Below, one piece after another: positions 59,591 through 64,000 of a stretch of DNA of 64,000 bases; positions within the stretch are counted from its first letter, which is position 1, and the number at the start of each line of letters is the position of its first letter. Below the pieces are notes generated by a model that was given only the letters and a program-made list of their open reading frames with translations, was not told the origin of the DNA and ran no database searches. Source of the stretch: Phycisphaerales bacterium (GTDB taxonomy: Bacteria > Planctomycetota > Phycisphaerae > Phycisphaerales > SM1A02); contig JAJDDB010000027.1 of assembly GCA_029260575.1 (NCBI GenBank), positions 622,501 to 686,500 of the forward strand. The letters run 5' to 3'. The translations under genes were made by a program, and so were the position numbers.

Positions 59591-60583
59591 TCACGCATTG
59601 TAGGTCACTGCCCGCACCGCTTCACAAACCTTACGTGTATTCGGCAGGTAGGCCTGCTCCAGCGCATATGCATACGGCGTCGGCACATCATCACTGTTCA
59701 CACGATGCACATGATTGTCCAGGTCATCAAAGCAATACTGATGTACCTGCGCCGCAATTTCCGAAGCAACTGAGGCAAACGGCCAGGATTGATCGACGAC
59801 CACGCAGTAGTTCGTCTTCTTCACCGACTCGATTATCGTGTCAATATCCAGCGGGCGAATCGTTCTGCCGTCAATCACTTCACAGTCAATTCCTTCCGCT
59901 GCCAGTTCCTCCGCAGCTTCCAGACAGAAGTACAGCGGTCTGCCGAAACTCACGATTGTGCAATCGGTTCCCGCGCGACGAATCAACGCCTTCCCGAACG
60001 GCACTGTGTAATCCTCTTCCGGAACGGACCCCTTCGTCGAAAGCAGTCGCTCCGACTCCAGGAAGAACACCGGGTCGTCATCACGAATCGCAGTCTTCAA
60101 CAATCCCTTGGCGTCATACGGATCAAACGGAATAGCAATCTTCACGCCGGGAACACTTGAAAATAAACCTTCAACGCACCACGAATGCGTCGAGCCAAGC
60201 TGCCCGCCGGCCCCGTCATTGCCGCGAAACACAATCGGACAGCCGAACTGCCCTCCGGACATGTACAACATCTTCGGCGCGTTATTCAGAATCTGATCAG
60301 CCGCAACAAGGCTGAACGACCAACTCATAAATTCGATGATCGGCCGCAGATCCATCATGGCTGCGCCGATGCCCAGTCCGGCAAACCCCGTCTCAGAAAT
60401 CGGCGTGTCGATGATACGCTTCGGGCCGAATTCATCGAGCATGCCCTTGGAAACTTTGTACGCGCCGTTGTATTCCGCGACTTCCTCTCCCATAAGGAAT
60501 ACCCGCTTGTCACGGCGCATCTCTTCGCTCATCGCATCACGAAGCGCATCTCGAAATTCAATCTCTCGCGTTGTCGTCGTCAT
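59591..60583 (-). CDS. pdhB: Pyruvate dehydrogenase E1 component, beta subunit
   Basis: 330 residues of the transketolase-like beta subunit. Motifs are REIEFRDALRDAMSEEMRR, VFLMGEEVAEYNGAYKVSKG (the conserved Glu that activates TPP), DTPISETGFAGLGIGAAM, EFMSWSFSLVAADQILNNA, and VIDGRTIRPLDIDTIIESVK. With the alpha subunit it decarboxylates pyruvate using thiamine diphosphate and acetylates the E2 lipoyl group. A branched-chain 2-oxoacid E1 is possible, but gene order and linkage to E2 fit PDH. It starts 90 bp after pdhA. Confidence 0.92.
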   Translation of the reverse strand: MTTTTREIEFRDALRDAMSEEMRRDKRVFLMGEEVAEYNGAYKVSKGMLDEFGPKRIIDTPISETGFAGLGIGAAMMDLRPIIEFMSWSFSLVAADQILNNAPKMLYMSGGQFGCPIVFRGNDGAGGQLGSTHSWCVEGLFSSVPGVKIAIPFDPYDAKGLLKTAIRDDDPVFFLESERLLSTKGSVPEEDYTVPFGKALIRRAGTDCTIVSFGRPLYFCLEAAEELAAEGIDCEVIDGRTIRPLDIDTIIESVKKTNYCVVVDQSWPFASVASEIAAQVHQYCFDDLDNHVHRVNSDDVPTPYAYALEQAYLPNTRKVCEAVRAVTYNA

Positions 60584-60673
60584 TCATTCTTCCAGCGGAA
60601 CCTGCGCATGTTCGCAGCGCTCGTGTTTTCCTAGAAATGTTGTCGTCTGAAAAATGCTTCCAATGTCTGGCAG

Positions 60674-61807
60674 TCAGCTTTTCTGGCTGTCTGGCTTTTC
60701 CCACTCCTCAAGCATCTCCGGCACAGAAGTCCCCGTGTACGGCCCGAACTCTTCCACAAACACATCGTGATACAACTGCTCGTCCGGCGTCGGCTCCGGT
60801 GACTGCTCTGCCCACTTAATCGCAGCCTTCACTTCCGCCCGCACGTCCTTGTTCATTGTCTTGTATTGCTCATCACTGAAGCTTGTCGTTGCCTTCAGGT
60901 ACATCATCAAGCGATCCAGTGGATCCTGCGATTCGTACTGCTGTTCCTCTTCTTTTGTCCGGTACTTGCGCGGGTCTGACATCGAATGGCCTTTGTACCG
61001 ATAGGTTCGCATATCCACGAACTTCGGCCGACACTCCGCTCGCGCTGCATCGACAATCTTCTTCATGTCCGCATACACACGCAACACGTCCATACCGTCG
61101 ACTACAAACCCTTCCATGCCATAGCCGTCCGCTTTGGCTGAAATGTTGTCACCGCGCGTCGTGCCGCGATCAATCGCAGTACCCATTGCGTAGCCATTGT
61201 TTTCACACACCACGACCAACGGCAGATCAAGCACACCAGCCAGGTTCATCGCTTCGTGAAACGCGCCTTGATTCAGCGCGCCATCACCAAGGAACGCCAT
61301 CGCCACGCGAGTGCTCGCACCCTCGTTTATGACTTCATCAATGTATTTGCTTGCAAACGCCAGCCCGGCTCCGACGGGAACTTGCGCCCCGACAATGCCG
61401 TGACCGCCGAAGAAATTGTTGCTCTTGTCAAACAGGTGCATCGATCCGCCTTTGCCCTTGGCGCAGCCGCCGATCTTGCCGTACATCTCCGCCATGCAAT
61501 ATTTTGGTTCGATTCCTCGGGCCAGCGCCTGCCCATGACAGCGATAGGCTGTAATGACGGGATCTTCCGGCTTGAGCGCAGCAAAGCTGCCGACCGCCAC
61601 CGCCTCCTGCCCGATATAGACGTGGCAGAATCCGCCGATCTTTTTGTTCTGGTACGACTGCATGGTCCGCACTTCGAATTCGCGGATCAGCAGCATGTCC
61701 CGCAGCCATTGAATCAGCTGCTGCTCAGGCAATTCCTTGATGATCGGGTCGTAATCCACCTTTCCCTGGGCGGGACTCTTTGTTGTCTTGGTAGTCGTCG
61801 AGGACAT
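60674..61807 (-). CDS. pdhA: Pyruvate dehydrogenase E1 component, alpha subunit
   Basis: 377 residues. The ATG at 61807 has GGGAG four bases upstream; the upstream extension is rejected. The TPP-binding GDG...NN motif is complete: FLGDGALNQGAFHEAMNLAG then VVVCENNGYAMGT. Other family signals are FCHVYIGQEAVAVGSFAAL, GHGIVGAQVPVGAGLAFAS and YRYKGHSMSDP (the phosphorylation-loop region of eukaryotic homologues). It forms the E1 heterotetramer with PdhB. First gene of pdhABC-kinase; tRNA-Arg lies 135 bp upstream on the same strand. Confidence 0.93.
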   Translation of the reverse strand: MSSTTTKTTKSPAQGKVDYDPIIKELPEQQLIQWLRDMLLIREFEVRTMQSYQNKKIGGFCHVYIGQEAVAVGSFAALKPEDPVITAYRCHGQALARGIEPKYCMAEMYGKIGGCAKGKGGSMHLFDKSNNFFGGHGIVGAQVPVGAGLAFASKYIDEVINEGASTRVAMAFLGDGALNQGAFHEAMNLAGVLDLPLVVVCENNGYAMGTAIDRGTTRGDNISAKADGYGMEGFVVDGMDVLRVYADMKKIVDAARAECRPKFVDMRTYRYKGHSMSDPRKYRTKEEEQQYESQDPLDRLMMYLKATTSFSDEQYKTMNKDVRAEVKAAIKWAEQSPEPTPDEQLYHDVFVEEFGPYTGTSVPEMLEEWEKPDSQKS

Positions 61808-61942
61808 CGGTCTCCCGGGGAAAGTCAGGTTCGAATGGGCTGGCGATAGATCAGCAGTGTAGGGCAGCCAGCCGCCTGAGGTCTGTATCGACCGCAAGCC
61901 TGCTCCCACTGTGAGATAGGCACGCGCGAGCAGCACGCAAAG

Positions 61943-62016
61943 CGCGCCCGGCAGGACTCGAACCTGCGACCCCCGGTTTAGGAAACCGGTGCTCTATCCA
62001 GCTGAGCTACGAGCGC
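61943..62016 (-). tRNA. tRNA-Arg (anticodon CCT)
   Basis: A 74-nt cloverleaf on the minus strand. The acceptor stem is GCGCTCG/CGGGCGC (one G-U pair), followed by a D-arm and an anticodon arm CCGGT-TTCCTAA-ACCGG with anticodon CCT, then the T-arm GCAGG-TTCGAGT-CCTGC with the conserved TTCGA. The discriminator is G. CCA is not encoded. It reads AGG codons. It lies between pdhA and the divergent paaN gene. Confidence 0.95.
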
Positions 62017-62154
62017 TTGCACAACAGTTTAGCGGGCGTCGCCACCGATGCCCCATTCCCCGTAGCCGACCATCTCAGCATCTCCACGCACCCATCGCAT
62101 CCCCTACCATACCGCTGCTCATACAACCCACATTCACACCGCGAGGCCGCTACC

Positions 62155-63852
62155 GTGACCACTACGCTGTTTGACTCCCACAAATCCACACTCGAAAACG
62201 CGCTCAAAGCCATCCACGAACGCGCCTACTGGAGCGCATACCCAGAAATCCCCAGCGGCAAGATCTATGGCGAAACCGCGCGCGCTGATGGCGAAGCTGC
62301 ATTCAAGAGCTACCTCAACAACACCTTCAAACTCGATCAACCCGCTGCCTCCGGAACAGTTGGCAGCGAAAAATCCCCCTTCGGCTTCGACCTCGGCATC
62401 TCGTATCCGAAACCCGATATGAATGCGCTCATCAATGCAGCGAAGACCGCGCAGCAACAATGGAAAAAAGCGTCTATCGAAGACCGCACCGGAATCTGCC
62501 TCGAGATTTTGCACCGGCTCAATCAGCGTAGTTTCGAGATGGCCTTTGCGATCATGCACACGACCGGCCAGGGATTCATGATGGCATTCCAAGCAGGCGG
62601 GCCGCACGCACAGGATCGCGGGCTTGAAGCCGTTGCCTACAGCTATGCAGCAATGACGCAGGCACCGCATCAGACGACATGGACCAAGCGCGTCTCCAAA
62701 GATGATTCGGTCACGCTCAACAAGACCTTCCACATCGTTCCCCGTGGGCTCGGCATCGTCATCGGTTGTTCAACGTTCCCCACGTGGAACAGCTACCCCG
62801 GCCTCTTTGCATCGCTTGCCACTGGCAACGCAGTCATCGTGAAACCTCATCCCGGCGCAATCCTGCCGCTGGCCATCACCGTGCAGATCGCTCGTGATGT
62901 ACTAAAGGAACAGGGCTTTGACTCCAACGTCATCACGCTTGCAGCAGATGCCGCCGACGCTCCGATTACCAAGAAACTCGTCACCAACCCAGCCGTCGGC
63001 ATCATCGATTACACAGGCGGCAACGCCTTCGGCAACTGGATCGAAGACAATGCCAGACACGCATCAGTCTTCACCGAAAAGGCCGGCGTCAATCCGGCGG
63101 TCATCCACTCAACCGACAACCTCCGCGCAATGACCGGCAACCTTGCGTTCAGTCTCTCGCTGTACTCCGGGCAGATGTGTACCACCACACAAAACATCTT
63201 CATCCCATCCGCCGGCATCGAAACCGACAAAGGGCACCTGAGCTTCGATGATGCAGCAGGTGCAATCGTCAAAGCCCTCGACTGGCTGCTCGGCGATCCC
63301 AAACGCGGCGCAGAAATTCTCGGCGCGATTCAAAACCAGAGCACAGCCGATCGTATTGATGCAGTAAAGAAAGACGGCGGCGATGTATTGCGCGAATCCA
63401 CGCCGGTCGAGAACGAATACTTCCCCGATGCACGAGTCTGTTCGCCGATGGTGCTCAGAGTCAAAGCAGGCGATGAGAAACTGTATATGCGCGAAACGTT
63501 CGGCCCGATCGTGTACATGATTGAAACCAAAGACACCAACGAAGCCATCGAACTTGCCGCCCGCTGCGCACGGGAACAAGGCGCGCTCACTGCAGCGGTA
63601 TATTCCACTGACAGCAATGTACTTGCCAAGGCTGAAGATGCGCTTATCGAAGCCGGCGTACCCGTCAGTTGTAATCTCACCGGGCAGATTTACGTGAACC
63701 AGTCCGCCGCCTTCAGCGACTACCACGTCAGCGGCGCAAACCCCGCAGGCAACGCAACACTCTGCGATCTGGCGTATGTCGTCCCGCGCTTCCGCTTCGT
63801 GCAAAGCCGAGTGCCCGTACCGGCCGCAACACCCGCAGCTGCAAACGCCTGA
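62155..63852 (+). CDS. paaN: PaaN-type aldehyde dehydrogenase domain protein
   Basis: 565 residues from a GTG preceded by GAGG with eight-base spacing; the longer frame runs into the tRNA and is rejected. The sequence is a divergent aldehyde dehydrogenase superfamily member: Rossmann-side FHIVPRGLGIVIGCSTFPTW, IVKPHPGAILPLAI, IDYTGGNAFGNWIED, catalytic Cys region LYSGQMCTTTQNIFIP, and YMRETFGPIVYMIETKDTNE. Length and the N-terminal extension (KAIHERAYWSAYPEIPSGKI) fit the PaaN group linked to phenylacetate degradation. No other paa gene is in the window, so the in-vivo substrate is uncertain. It is divergent from tRNA-Arg. Confidence 0.85.
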   Translation: MTTTLFDSHKSTLENALKAIHERAYWSAYPEIPSGKIYGETARADGEAAFKSYLNNTFKLDQPAASGTVGSEKSPFGFDLGISYPKPDMNALINAAKTAQQQWKKASIEDRTGICLEILHRLNQRSFEMAFAIMHTTGQGFMMAFQAGGPHAQDRGLEAVAYSYAAMTQAPHQTTWTKRVSKDDSVTLNKTFHIVPRGLGIVIGCSTFPTWNSYPGLFASLATGNAVIVKPHPGAILPLAITVQIARDVLKEQGFDSNVITLAADAADAPITKKLVTNPAVGIIDYTGGNAFGNWIEDNARHASVFTEKAGVNPAVIHSTDNLRAMTGNLAFSLSLYSGQMCTTTQNIFIPSAGIETDKGHLSFDDAAGAIVKALDWLLGDPKRGAEILGAIQNQSTADRIDAVKKDGGDVLRESTPVENEYFPDARVCSPMVLRVKAGDEKLYMRETFGPIVYMIETKDTNEAIELAARCAREQGALTAAVYSTDSNVLAKAEDALIEAGVPVSCNLTGQIYVNQSAAFSDYHVSGANPAGNATLCDLAYVVPRFRFVQSRVPVPAATPAAANA

Positions 63853-63906
63853 TTCCGTTCAATTGCGCACATGGCGACACGGTGGCTCGGCCGCTTCAGC
63901 GACCTG

Positions 63907-63929
63907 CGCGACCTCCGGTCGCGGCTTTC
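63907..63929 (+). terminator. Possible intrinsic terminator after paaN
   Basis: A 7-bp stem CGCGACC / GGTCGCG around a TCC loop (63907-63923) is followed by GCTTTCT. It is 55 bp downstream of the paaN stop. The T-run is short, so the call is tentative. Confidence 0.4.
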
Positions 63930-63950
63930 TGACAACTCCAACCCCCTGAG

Positions 63951-63990
63951 TTCCCTCCGCGCTCACCGCGTCTCTGCGGTACATTCTCAC
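63951..63990. repeat. Dispersed short motif, related to 11957-11980
   Basis: The complement reads TACCGCAGAGACGCGGTGAG followed by CGCGGAGGG, related to the ACCACAGAGAACACGGAG motif at 11957. It is in the last 60 bases of the window. An ATG at 63995 may begin the next plus-strand gene, but only six coding bases are visible. Confidence 0.35.
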
Positions 63991-64000
63991 TCATGCCAAT

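Overview
This 64 kb window looks like chromosomal DNA of a Planctomycetota bacterium, most likely class Phycisphaerae. Nothing here is an rRNA or a phylogenetic marker set, so this is an inference. It rests on a secreted protein with the Cys-rich GACC-type domain and dockerin-like C-terminus (DIDNDG...VFDLLRVLECWG) common in Phycisphaerae, on three copies of a planctomycete-style membrane protein with a C-terminal zinc ribbon, and on an LptD/AsmA outer-membrane toolkit in a moderately GC-rich genome. No CRISPR array, intact transposase, prophage or rRNA operon is visible. One tRNA gene, tRNA-Arg(CCT), is present.

Layout. 1-2.3 kb: a partial DUF4062-TPR protein running off the left edge, a small LuxR-type regulator and an acidic PepSY-like lipoprotein. 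2.5-9.3 kb: tightly overlapped nuoJ-K-L-M-N, the membrane arm of complex I without nuoA-I. 9.6-13.6 kb: two tandem zinc-ribbon membrane paralogues, a GNAT protein, a dispersed inverted repeat, and two uncharacterised genes, one apparently frameshifted. 13.9-18.8 kb: a membrane-anchored TPR protein, a pentapeptide-repeat/K+-channel fusion and the dockerin-type secreted protein. 18.8-25.5 kb: pgsA-pgpA (two consecutive steps to phosphatidylglycerol), lysA with an SRPBCC partner, a PilZ protein, an AsmA-like protein and phzF. 25.6-33.1 kb: single-chain gcvP, an M28/PDZ peptidase, and a sigma-54 response regulator with a soluble kinase. 33.5-44.4 kb: a UbiA prenyltransferase, ribH-nusB-ftsY-lptD, a zinc-metallopeptidase lipoprotein, an MTA/nucleoside phosphorylase, rsmA, a third zinc-ribbon protein and mgtE. 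44.5-54.9 kb: efp, a DUF218 protein, a 21-bp repeat array, rny, a duplicated ABC-2 permease and secreted proteins. 54.9-64 kb: a 1051-aa HWE-type sensor kinase downstream of pdhA-pdhB-pdhC, then the tRNA and a PaaN-type aldehyde dehydrogenase.

Most genes are housekeeping, and overlapping ATGA/TGATG junctions point to many translationally coupled operons. The least explained element is the array at 47279-47602. It holds sixteen copies of an octamer (GCATAACG / CGTTATGC), four in one orientation and twelve in the other. Spacing is exactly 21 bp, about two helical turns, and a small basic protein gene lies immediately beside it. Other items worth attention are the pentapeptide-channel fusion, the split nuo cluster with an enlarged NuoJ and a His-rich NuoL loop, the PDH-linked sensor kinase, the likely frameshift at 12.4 kb, and the paired dyads and possible sigma-54 promoter in front of the two-component genes.
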